From Verrucomicrobiota bacterium (GTDB taxonomy: Bacteria > Verrucomicrobiota > Verrucomicrobiia > Limisphaerales > UBA9464): DNA of 10,673 nt. The translations under genes and the position numbers were made by a program. Where the stretch lies: contig JAFLEG010000084.1 in the NCBI GenBank assembly GCA_017302195.1, positions 1 through 10,673 of the forward strand, in the 5' to 3' direction. Below are positions 1 through 6,667 of the stretch, piece by piece (position 1 is the first letter of the stretch; each line of letters begins with the position of its first letter). The notes below the pieces were generated by a model. That model made no database searches and was not told where the DNA came from. It saw nothing but the letters and a program-made list of their open reading frames with translations.

Positions 1-198
1 ACGCCCAAGCGTCCCGGCCACCCGCTCCATACCCCCTTCCGACCCCTCGTCCATCGCCCCAGTGTCACTCCACAGGCGCAGTACTCGCCCTCCAACCACC
101 TCTCACAGGACTTTGCAAACAGCCCTGACGATTTCCGGACGCAATGCGCAATGCACTTTGATCGCACGGCGCCTTTGCTCCAGGATGCCATTTCATGA
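1..198 (+). CDS. 3' end of an unidentified upstream gene (partial)
   Basis: The first reading frame is open from the window's first base to a TGA at 196-198, giving 65 visible residues that end in LLQDAIS. Two things suggest it is real. The stop overlaps the next gene's start in an ATGA arrangement, which is typical of translationally coupled operon genes, and about two thirds of the codons end in G or C, as in the neighbours. The visible tail is proline- and histidine-rich at first, then more ordinary (a stretch reading DFANSPDDFRTQCAMHFD). I do not recognise a family. Its position before a siroheme decarboxylase-like gene suggests a role in tetrapyrrole or haem-protein metabolism, but this is only context. 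The start lies outside the window. A chance open frame of 66 codons in GC-rich DNA cannot be excluded. Confidence 0.45.
   Translation, partial: TPKRPGHPLHTPFRPLVHRPSVTPQAQYSPSNHLSQDFANSPDDFRTQCAMHFDRTAPLLQDAIS
182..185 (+). promoter_or_regulatory. Ribosome binding site (AGGA) for the siroheme decarboxylase-like gene
   Basis: AGGA lies nine bases before the ATG at 195, inside the last codons of the upstream frame. It supports the ATG at 195 as the start and, with the ATGA overlap, suggests coupled translation with the preceding gene. Confidence 0.45.
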
Positions 199-1343
199 AC
201 GACATCGCCCCCACTCCCGTGGAGACCTCGGATCCGGTGAATGCCCGCATCCTGGAGGTGAGCGAGGACCGCATCCAGGGATTCTCGGTGGATCCCCTGG
301 GCGACATCAGCCGTGCATCCGGCGTGCCGCTCGCCACTGTGATCGTGCGTCTCCGGGCAATGCTGTCGGCTGGGGTCATCCGGCGCATCCGCCAGACCCT
401 GCTCGCCACCAATCTGGCGGAAGGAGCGCTTTGCGCCTGGCAGGTCCCCGCGGAGCGTACCGATGCGGCCTTCGATTTCCTGTTTCAGGAGGATCCCTTC
501 AGCGGCCACGTGGTCATCCGGTCCACCGACACCGCCACGCCCGGATCCAACTATCGCCTCTGGACCACGCTCAAGGTTCCCCAGGGATACTCCCTGGCGC
601 GTCATGCCGCCTGGCTGGCGGGCCGGATTGGGGCCGAGCACCACCGCCTGATGCCGGCCCGCAAGCTGTTCGCCCTCGGCGTAGGACACGTCCGCCGCCG
701 TGGTCTCGAACCGGGCAGCCGGGCCGACGAACTGGCCGAAGTGGTGGATGTCCAGGTGGCCCGGCTCAACGAGGTGGAATGGCGGATCCTGGTCGCATTG
801 AAGCGCGAGTTTCAACCGGAGGAACTCACGCCGGACTTGTGGAGAGGGCGGGCCGACGAAGCCGGGGTCCCGCTGTCGTTATTTCTCGAGGTGGCCTCGG
901 ACCTCAATGCACGGAAAATCATCGGGCGCTTCAGCACCTTCCTGGAGCATGTGAAGCCGCTCTCGACCGGCGAACGGATCACCCGCTTCAACGCACTGTT
1001 CCACTGGGCGGTGCCGCCGGGACGTGAACTGGAGGCCGGACGCGAGGTGGGACGCCACCACATCATGACCCATGCCTACTGGCGCGAGGGCGGCCCGGAA
1101 TTCCGAAACGTCAACATCATGGGGGTCGCCCACGGCACCGACAAGGAGACGGTCTTGGCGCACAAGGCGGCCATTGATCGCCATCTGACCGAGGCAGGGA
1201 TCTCGGTGTCCTATACCAACGTGTTCTGGGGAGGGCGAAGCGAGATCAAGCCCAGCGAAATCTCGCCATGGGCGTATGAAGCGTGGTGCATCCAGATGGG
1301 CATCAGCCCGGACGCGATGCGGCTCCAGGACAGTGACGGCTAG
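195..1343 (+). CDS. Two-domain siroheme decarboxylase-like protein (AhbA-AhbB / NirD-NirL fusion, Lrp/AsnC fold)
   Basis: This 382-aa cytoplasmic protein consists of two Lrp/AsnC-like halves. Half one (residues 12-165) has a degenerate helix-turn-helix (DISRASGVPLATVIVRLRAM), then the strand motif SNYRLWTTLKVP and the closing LMPARKLFALGVG. Half two (about 190-350) repeats the plan: LNEVEWRILVAL, a helix-turn-helix, the segment FNALFHWAVPPGRELEAG, and HHIMTHAYWREGGPEFRNVNIMGVAHG, rich in histidine and aromatic residues. These match landmarks of the siroheme decarboxylase family (AhbA, AhbB, NirD, NirL, NirG, NirH), which removes acetate side-chain carboxyls from sirohaem to give 12,18-didecarboxysirohaem on the way to haem d1 or haem. 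AhbA and AhbB are usually separate chains of about 150-180 aa. NirDL fusions of this length are known. Automatic annotation often calls such proteins AsnC-family regulators. The start is the ATG overlapping the upstream stop. The family is fairly secure; the exact reaction is inferred. Confidence 0.72.
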   Translation: MNDIAPTPVETSDPVNARILEVSEDRIQGFSVDPLGDISRASGVPLATVIVRLRAMLSAGVIRRIRQTLLATNLAEGALCAWQVPAERTDAAFDFLFQEDPFSGHVVIRSTDTATPGSNYRLWTTLKVPQGYSLARHAAWLAGRIGAEHHRLMPARKLFALGVGHVRRRGLEPGSRADELAEVVDVQVARLNEVEWRILVALKREFQPEELTPDLWRGRADEAGVPLSLFLEVASDLNARKIIGRFSTFLEHVKPLSTGERITRFNALFHWAVPPGRELEAGREVGRHHIMTHAYWREGGPEFRNVNIMGVAHGTDKETVLAHKAAIDRHLTEAGISVSYTNVFWGGRSEIKPSEISPWAYEAWCIQMGISPDAMRLQDSDG

Positions 1344-1366
1344 CGGGTGGCCAACGCCTGACCCGC
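1343..1366. terminator. Hairpin between convergent genes, possible bidirectional terminator
   Basis: GCGGGT (1343-1348) pairs with ACCCGC (1361-1366), and inside it GGC (1349-1351) pairs with GCC (1356-1358) around a CAAC loop, leaving a two-base TG bulge. It begins on the last base of the siroheme decarboxylase stop codon and lies in the 52-base gap facing the 3' end of coaE. There is no T-tract on either strand, so a classical intrinsic terminator is not established. Confidence 0.3.
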
Positions 1367-1395
1367 CCCCACTCACGAAACCGGTCAAAGACGCA

Positions 1396-1983
1396 TCAGC
1401 CGAGCGCGGTCAAGATGCGCTCCCACTGAGCACGGTGCGTTGCGAGGGAGCCTTCGGTCCAGACGACGTAATCTGCGCGCGCCATCTTCTCGGACACCGG
1501 CATCTGGGCGGCGTTGCGCGCCTCGACCTGTTCCTCCGGCCACCCCCGTTCCCGCAAGCGTCGTTGTTGAGTCCTCCGGGTACACGCCAGGCAAACTACC
1601 CCGGTGAACTCGGCGACATAGTTCTTCTCAAAGAGAAGCGGGATTGCGACGGCCGCACGTTCAATCCCGGCGTCGCGCCACGCATTCACCTGGGAGCGCC
1701 AAACTCCCGCGATCCGGGGATGCAGAATGCCTTCCAGACGCAGCAACGCACCCGGATGTGGAAAAACGGCCGCAGCGAGACGAGGACGATCCAACTCTCC
1801 GGAAGGTTGCAGCATTTCCGGACCGAACTCACGCACGATGTCCGCCAATCCTTCGGTTCCTGGACTGCTGCACTCCCGGGCGATGACATCCGAATCTGCA
1901 ACCGGAACTCCCAAGTTCTCCAGAATCAGGGACGAGACTGACTTCCCCATCCCGATGCCCCCGGTGATCCCGATCAGGGTCAT
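1396..1983 (-). CDS. coaE: Dephospho-CoA kinase
   Basis: This 195-aa enzyme phosphorylates the 3'-hydroxyl of dephospho-CoA with ATP, the last step of coenzyme A synthesis in the cytoplasm. The P-loop is at residues 6-15 (ITGGIGMGKS). Next come the substrate-site motif VADSDVIARE (28-37), the helix ending LRLEGILHPRI (81-91), the lid-region strand VAIPLLFEKNY (112-122) and the signature NAAQMPVSEKMARADYVV (157-174). All are in the usual order, and the length is normal for the family (about 200 aa). The ATG at 1983 is preferred; a TTG at 1992 would add three residues but lies next to a strong hairpin. No clear Shine-Dalgarno sequence is visible. The gene has almost no room for its own promoter, because the 1031-aa protein gene stops 40 bases upstream. 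It is therefore probably transcribed by read-through or from a promoter inside that gene. Confidence 0.95.
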   Translation of the reverse strand: MTLIGITGGIGMGKSVSSLILENLGVPVADSDVIARECSSPGTEGLADIVREFGPEMLQPSGELDRPRLAAAVFPHPGALLRLEGILHPRIAGVWRSQVNAWRDAGIERAAVAIPLLFEKNYVAEFTGVVCLACTRRTQQRRLRERGWPEEQVEARNAAQMPVSEKMARADYVVWTEGSLATHRAQWERILTALG

Positions 1984-1992
1984 GAAAGCCAA

Positions 1993-2018
1993 ACCGCCGC
2001 CGGAAAGCCGGCGGCGGT
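1993..2018 (-). terminator. Perfect GC hairpin after the 1031-aa protein gene, terminator or attenuator before coaE
   Basis: CCGCCGCCGG and CCGGCGGCGG (1994-2003 and 2008-2017) form a perfect 10-bp stem around a four-base loop, extended to 11 bp by an outer A-T pair (1993 with 2018). On the minus strand the stem starts five bases after the TAA at 2024 and is followed by TTGGCTTTC, a short interrupted T-run. It then ends only nine bases before the coaE ATG. Position and strength fit an imperfect intrinsic terminator for the exported-protein operon. Because it sits on the coaE leader, it may also tune coaE expression. Confidence 0.6.
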
Positions 2019-2023
2019 CCTGT

Positions 2024-5000
2024 TTACGGTCGAACCACCACGCGGTAGCTCTTGGATGGTACGGCCGGATCCAAGGGATCCTCCAGGATCATGCGCTGAA
2101 CGCCCGCTGAGTTGTTCTTCACTGTCCGTATGACGGACCATGCGCCCGACTTCAAATCTGAGGTGGCCTGAACTTGGTATGTCTGAGCGGCCGCCGCATA
2201 CCACTCGATCCTGAAATAAGGAGGATTCTCACGAATCAACTCAGCATGGCTGAACACGATCAAGTCGAAGGGCGAGGAATCCAATCCATTGACCACTCCA
2301 TCGCCATCGGAATCAACAGTCATGTGCTCCCGCAGCGCCTTGGGAACCTGCGTCGAACTGCCATCGCCCAGGACCACCGTGACGAGCGGGATGTTGCCTT
2401 CCTGTCCAGAACCATCACGAACCCAGCGAAGGATGCCGCCCCCAGGCGTCACATAGCCATCCAATTGTGCGGGCTGTGCATTCTCGCTGGTTGAGGCAAA
2501 GTAGAGGGTGAATCCCTCGCCGAGGATCAGCGGATTGGCTCCGGACTCGAAATCGGACCAGAACAGATCACTTAACTCCAGATGCTCGACATAGATGGCA
2601 TTCGTTCCATCCACCGGGTTGAAAACAAGGACGCCCCCGATGCCGATATCCAGTGACAACACACCAACCGCCGCATTGTCTTCATAGCCAGCCCTGCTGA
2701 CGCCAAGATCCGATGCAGCCCAATAAGACGTCGTCTCAGCAAACTCGGGGGCTGTCAGTCGTATGGTGGTGCCAAGAAGATTCCCGGTAGCAGGTTTCGT
2801 CAAAAGATTCACTCCCCACACGCCAGAGACTTCACCCGGCAGATAGAGACCACCGTCAGAAAGGTCTCCTGAAACCAGGAAAGAAACGAGTCCATCGGCC
2901 CCAATCTGCATCCCAGCGATGTTGGCATTATCCGCGGAGAGGTTGACATCGAAAGCCGCATTCAACCCTCCGCCGTCGCCGACGAAGTCGATTGCACTCA
3001 GATCCACATTGCCACCATCGGCCAATATCGTGCCAGCATTCTCCATTCGATCTGCACCCAGAACAATTCCCGTAGCCTGAATGGCCCCCGCATTTACAAG
3101 CGCCGTCAGAGGTGCAACCGGTGTGACGCCGGCAGAGAGCAGGCCAGGCACGGAGAGTTGTCCCAAGTTAGTCAGGCTCTGAAGGCCCGGCATGTTAGCA
3201 GCGGTGAGATCTCTTTGGCCAAACATGTTGATGGAACCCGTAATGGTCAGGTTCTCCGCATCAGATGAAAAGGTGCGGGTCCGAAGCTGATCGCGAAGGT
3301 CCACGTTGGTGGCGCGCACATGCAGGTCGTTCAACTGCACTCCGGCTCCGGTGGTCAAATTATTCTGGATCACCGTGACGTGGTAAATCGCTGTGTAATT
3401 GGTGACAGTCTCCGTCCCTGTACCCTCACCCGTACCATCCGCGGGACAATCGCCCTGGATGTCGATTTGATTGTCACCATCGGTATCGCAGCCATCAGGA
3501 ACACCATCATCATCAATGTCAATTGGCGTCCCTGTGGCTCCACCACCGTCGTCAGTGGCATTTGTTCCTGCCGCCTGCCAAGAATTGGTGAATGTCGTCG
3601 TCCAAATTGAGAAACCACCGCCAAAGCGCGACGGAGAGCCAGTTGCCAAATCCTGGACAATCAGGGTGCCATTCGTCGATCCGAGATCATAACTCAGCAA
3701 AGGTGCGTCGATCACCGCGCCGGACGAAGTCACCAGATTATCCGTCTTGATGCTCAGTAAACTCTGCCCCTGGATTCGCGCATTGCGCAAATTGAGATTC
3801 TTTGCGCTGATCATGACGCGGCCGGCGAGGTTGGTGACATTTCCAATCGGCGACGCCGCGACGGGGACACTGGAAGGATACCGCTCAAGCTCCGCTGACC
3901 AGGTGGCATAACGGTTGGTCGTAACCAGATTCGTCATGGTCATGCCATCGGGAAAGGCATCATCAATCCAAGTCGTGAAGAGACCCGGATAGAAGGGGGT
4001 ATTGGTCTCCACGGAGCCGATAGGAAACTCTGGGACAACCGCCGGAGGAAACGCCCGATAGGCTGCCAAGTTGAACGGTTTCTGGGAATTATCCGTCCGG
4101 AGATTCAATTGTAGCACCTCGTTGGGATCCGAACCGAACGTATCCTCGATGACGAACTGCTGAATGCGCGAACCTCCTCCCTGGTTCAGAAGATCCGGGG
4201 TCTGGACCATGAACCTCACGAAAGCGGTGAGAGCCGGATAGGTGGCCGGGTCGAATCCAGGTTCCCAACTCACGTCAATCGCAACGCTGGGATCCGGGGC
4301 TTCAACAAAGACGACTTCAAACTGCTGGTTGGTCTCCGAAGCTTGCGTCTTGTTGATGAAGGCCAAAGGATTGATAAGCGTTAGCTGGCGAAATGGGCCG
4401 CCGGTATCGTCGGGTTGATCTACGACCTGGGTGTATATGCGGAACTGCGGGGTCTGGACGATCAATCCAGCAGCGCCTTCAGTCGCCAAGGAGTTCGGAT
4501 TCACTCCCGTCTCGCTGTAACGCCACCACCGGTCCTCGACGATCGATTCCGGAAAAAAATTGGTCTCGCCGGCAAAATAGGTACTGAACGGGATCGGACC
4601 CTCTCCAAGGCGACTGGCGGAGAGATCCACGTTTTCACCATGGATCTGGATGTCGCCAGCGTAGAACCCTTCGAGAGTGCCCCGGTTTACGATGTTGGTC
4701 GCCTGAATGCTCAGATATCCGCCGTAGAACGGCAGGTACGGATTGCTGAAAAATCCGCCGAATCCCGCATTGTTGAACTCGCTAAATTCGGCAGAAATGA
4801 GAGCCCCTGGACCATTGTAAAACATTCCAGCCGGACCACGAATGCCGGCGCTATTGACGTTGAGGAAGTTAATTCCAGGCGCCGCGAAAATCTGACCCCG
4901 GTTCGTGAACACCAGAGTGTTCTGCGTCTCATAGGGAAGCACGGGGTCTTCAAAGCCCCCCGAAGAACCTATTTGAATCGTTCCCGTGTTGATGACAACG

Positions 5001-5119
5001 GTGGCATCAATGACGGTGGGTTCGTCCAGCAGGCCTTGGTTCAGGAACAGCGGCGCCGGATCAGCCAAGAGTGACGAGGCCACCAATAATCCCGTACCGA
5101 GTCGTAGCAAAGTTCGCAT
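2024..5119 (-). CDS. Large exported surface protein with FHA/beta-helix-like repeats, a TSP3-type calcium loop and a verrucomicrobial C-terminal module
   Basis: This 1031-aa protein starts with a signal peptide (MRTLLRLGTGLLVASSLLA, cleavage near residue 19-20). Residues 35-170 and 425-490 carry short strand repeats of the kind xxNxGxI and NVDLSASRL. Similar units recur at 590-760 (LVNAGAIQATGIVL, MENAGTILADGGNVDLSAI). They resemble filamentous-haemagglutinin or adhesin beta-helices. Residues 521-572 are a Thr/Gly/Asp-rich linker with thrombospondin type 3-like calcium motifs (DIDDDGVPDG, DTDGDNQID). They contain the only two cysteines I can find (C544, C558). A second calcium loop (DSDGDGVVNG, 936-945) precedes the C-terminal module (about 955-1031, TYQVQATSDL...SYRVVV). 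There is no autotransporter barrel or LPXTG. GGAAG lies three bases before the ATG, close but usable. The gene starts 23 bases after its upstream neighbour. The molecular role is unknown; adhesin or surface-layer component is an inference. Confidence 0.8.
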   Translation of the reverse strand: MRTLLRLGTGLLVASSLLADPAPLFLNQGLLDEPTVIDATVVINTGTIQIGSSGGFEDPVLPYETQNTLVFTNRGQIFAAPGINFLNVNSAGIRGPAGMFYNGPGALISAEFSEFNNAGFGGFFSNPYLPFYGGYLSIQATNIVNRGTLEGFYAGDIQIHGENVDLSASRLGEGPIPFSTYFAGETNFFPESIVEDRWWRYSETGVNPNSLATEGAAGLIVQTPQFRIYTQVVDQPDDTGGPFRQLTLINPLAFINKTQASETNQQFEVVFVEAPDPSVAIDVSWEPGFDPATYPALTAFVRFMVQTPDLLNQGGGSRIQQFVIEDTFGSDPNEVLQLNLRTDNSQKPFNLAAYRAFPPAVVPEFPIGSVETNTPFYPGLFTTWIDDAFPDGMTMTNLVTTNRYATWSAELERYPSSVPVAASPIGNVTNLAGRVMISAKNLNLRNARIQGQSLLSIKTDNLVTSSGAVIDAPLLSYDLGSTNGTLIVQDLATGSPSRFGGGFSIWTTTFTNSWQAAGTNATDDGGGATGTPIDIDDDGVPDGCDTDGDNQIDIQGDCPADGTGEGTGTETVTNYTAIYHVTVIQNNLTTGAGVQLNDLHVRATNVDLRDQLRTRTFSSDAENLTITGSINMFGQRDLTAANMPGLQSLTNLGQLSVPGLLSAGVTPVAPLTALVNAGAIQATGIVLGADRMENAGTILADGGNVDLSAIDFVGDGGGLNAAFDVNLSADNANIAGMQIGADGLVSFLVSGDLSDGGLYLPGEVSGVWGVNLLTKPATGNLLGTTIRLTAPEFAETTSYWAASDLGVSRAGYEDNAAVGVLSLDIGIGGVLVFNPVDGTNAIYVEHLELSDLFWSDFESGANPLILGEGFTLYFASTSENAQPAQLDGYVTPGGGILRWVRDGSGQEGNIPLVTVVLGDGSSTQVPKALREHMTVDSDGDGVVNGLDSSPFDLIVFSHAELIRENPPYFRIEWYAAAAQTYQVQATSDLKSGAWSVIRTVKNNSAGVQRMILEDPLDPAVPSKSYRVVVRP

Positions 5120-5142
5120 ATGCTTCCAGAGTTGGGTGATGG

Positions 5143-6663
5143 CTATTCGAAGAGCAACGATTCAATCTGTTCGGCAGTGGCTCCCTGCGGATAAACGATG
5201 GGAGTATTCGTCGTGCCGTCGAACGAACCCCACACAAAGCCTCGGATTCCATCCTCTTCTGCCGTATCCAAAACATTGTAGACCCAAGGTCCCACCTTGT
5301 TGAAGGCAAGCACCACGCCCGGCTCGATAATCCCGGGACCCGCGGCGATCAGTGGGCTTCCACCAGGATTCTGAACTTGGGTGAAGCTAACGCCAGAAAT
5401 CCCATAGGTGTATGGCTGGGAGGCATCGCCAGGAACCCCGACATCAGCGGCAGTAAATAGCACATCAGGCTGTGTGATGACTCGTGTGACAAATGATTGA
5501 ATCTGAACCCCTTGCGCGTTAATCACTGTCTCTGGATACCTGATGGTCACCGGCGTAGTATACTGACCAAGCAGCGGATCCACATCCACCCTGACGAAGG
5601 CGAGTTTACCAGGACCACCGCGTCCTCCATCCGGGGGAGCCGCCCCGACAATCACTCCTCCATCGCCCACGGTGTTGGTGAAACCAAATATTCCACCCCC
5701 CACCACATTCCATGGGGATCCAGGAAGAGGGTTCAACACCTCGAAACCAACAATGGTCCAAGGAGAGGATCCACCGCCACCGCCACCACCACCACCGCCG
5801 CTAGAGCCCAGCGGTGGTGCCTGCCAGTTCACGTTCCCTGTCCGGTAGAGATATCGAATGCCTCCGGCATCATCGCGGGTGATTCCGGAGTAGAACAATC
5901 CGAAGCCTCCAAAGACGCCCCTTCCAGGACCGTAAATCTGCGAACGGACTCGCGGATCAACGAAACCGGCCTGGACGCTGGCCAACGCGATGACTGACAC
6001 ATTTGGATTTCCAACATCAACCGAGACCTCCTGAGCGTCTGAGAAATCCGGATCAATACTGTGGAACATCTGGTAGGTATAGAGCGTGTTGTTGACGTAG
6101 CTCGAATACTGCCATGTCAGTGGATCCAGGTTTCGCTGGATCACCATGTAAGTGTACTGCTGTGGCTGGGTGTTTGGGATTGGCCACCGGTCCCGCAATG
6201 TCCAAGTGAAGCGTTCCGGCGCGGCTAAACCCATCTGCTGGAGTAGCAGGGATAGTGACATCGATTTTAGATCCAGCAGTCTCAACTGCTGTGCCACCAC
6301 GTTGAAGCGAGTCGTGTTTAGTTGAAACTCCTCTAACCCGGGGCTCATCGCCGAAACCATGGGCAGATCATTTAACACCTCCACTGCACCTTCGACCGCC
6401 TCAACCCCTGCATCACCAAAGAATTCAGTGAACGTGGAGTCAAAACCGTAAACCAACACCGGTGAACCAAAGCGGTACTCTTCACTCAGGTTCATCGGCC
6501 CTCCAAGATCGCCGATGTCCGCCAGCACGGTTGCCCGACCGTAGTTCAGTTCCTCCGTCTGATACTCCGGGTCAAATGGCCCGAGCAGAGAAAACCCGTG
6601 AACCGCCGTCAACGAAGCGAGCAGAACGGTGGCCGCGAATGTCTTGTTGAGAATCGAGCGCAT
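5143..6663 (-). CDS. Exported protein of unknown function with metzincin-like landmarks but no zinc motif
   Basis: This 506-aa protein begins with a signal peptide (MRSILNKTFAATVLLASLTAVHG, cleavage near residue 23). Region one (about 60-275) opens with EEYRFGSPVLVYGFDSTF (61-78) followed by an alpha-helical AVEGAVEVLNDLP stretch, and closes with SGITRDDAGGIRYLYR (259-274). Those two elements resemble the entry strand and the final 'S..D..gI..LY' helix of matrixin-type metalloproteases. However, I find no HExxH between them, so any protease fold would be inactive. A run of ten glycines (289-298) links to a second, strand-rich region (300-506) without recognised motifs. The start is taken at ATG 6663, four bases after the upstream TGA, because the signal peptide begins there. 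An in-frame extension to 6813 would overlap the upstream gene and bury the signal peptide. No Shine-Dalgarno sequence is seen, which fits translational coupling. The function is not recognised. Confidence 0.78.
   Translation of the reverse strand: MRSILNKTFAATVLLASLTAVHGFSLLGPFDPEYQTEELNYGRATVLADIGDLGGPMNLSEEYRFGSPVLVYGFDSTFTEFFGDAGVEAVEGAVEVLNDLPMVSAMSPGLEEFQLNTTRFNVVAQQLRLLDLKSMSLSLLLQQMGLAAPERFTWTLRDRWPIPNTQPQQYTYMVIQRNLDPLTWQYSSYVNNTLYTYQMFHSIDPDFSDAQEVSVDVGNPNVSVIALASVQAGFVDPRVRSQIYGPGRGVFGGFGLFYSGITRDDAGGIRYLYRTGNVNWQAPPLGSSGGGGGGGGGGSSPWTIVGFEVLNPLPGSPWNVVGGGIFGFTNTVGDGGVIVGAAPPDGGRGGPGKLAFVRVDVDPLLGQYTTPVTIRYPETVINAQGVQIQSFVTRVITQPDVLFTAADVGVPGDASQPYTYGISGVSFTQVQNPGGSPLIAAGPGIIEPGVVLAFNKVGPWVYNVLDTAEEDGIRGFVWGSFDGTTNTPIVYPQGATAEQIESLLFE
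5770..5799 (-). repeat. Trinucleotide tract encoding ten glycines
   Basis: On the plus strand this is an uninterrupted alternation of ACC and GCC triplets, read on the minus strand as GGT/GGC glycine codons. It forms the linker between the two regions of the 506-aa exported protein. Such tracts can lengthen or shorten by whole codons without breaking the frame. Confidence 0.85.
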
Positions 6664-6667
6664 GATT

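Noticed and set aside
62..1027. Long plus-strand open frame overlapping the siroheme decarboxylase-like gene
   Set aside because: It is Arg/Pro/Gly-rich with no recognisable motif, and it is a frame-shifted shadow of the 195-1343 gene, whose translation shows clear family motifs.
1276..1941. Plus-strand 221-codon frame across coaE
   Set aside because: It is antisense to coaE, which is unmistakable on the minus strand, and has no recognisable motif.
4415..5074. Plus-strand 219-codon frame
   Set aside because: It is antisense to the 1031-aa exported protein, which has a signal peptide and coherent repeats; the antisense product has neither.
2024..6663. Two-partner secretion pair or autotransporter
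   Set aside because: The FHA-like repeats invite this idea, but the 1031-aa protein has no recognisable TPS domain or C-terminal barrel, and the 506-aa neighbour shows no POTRA or barrel features.
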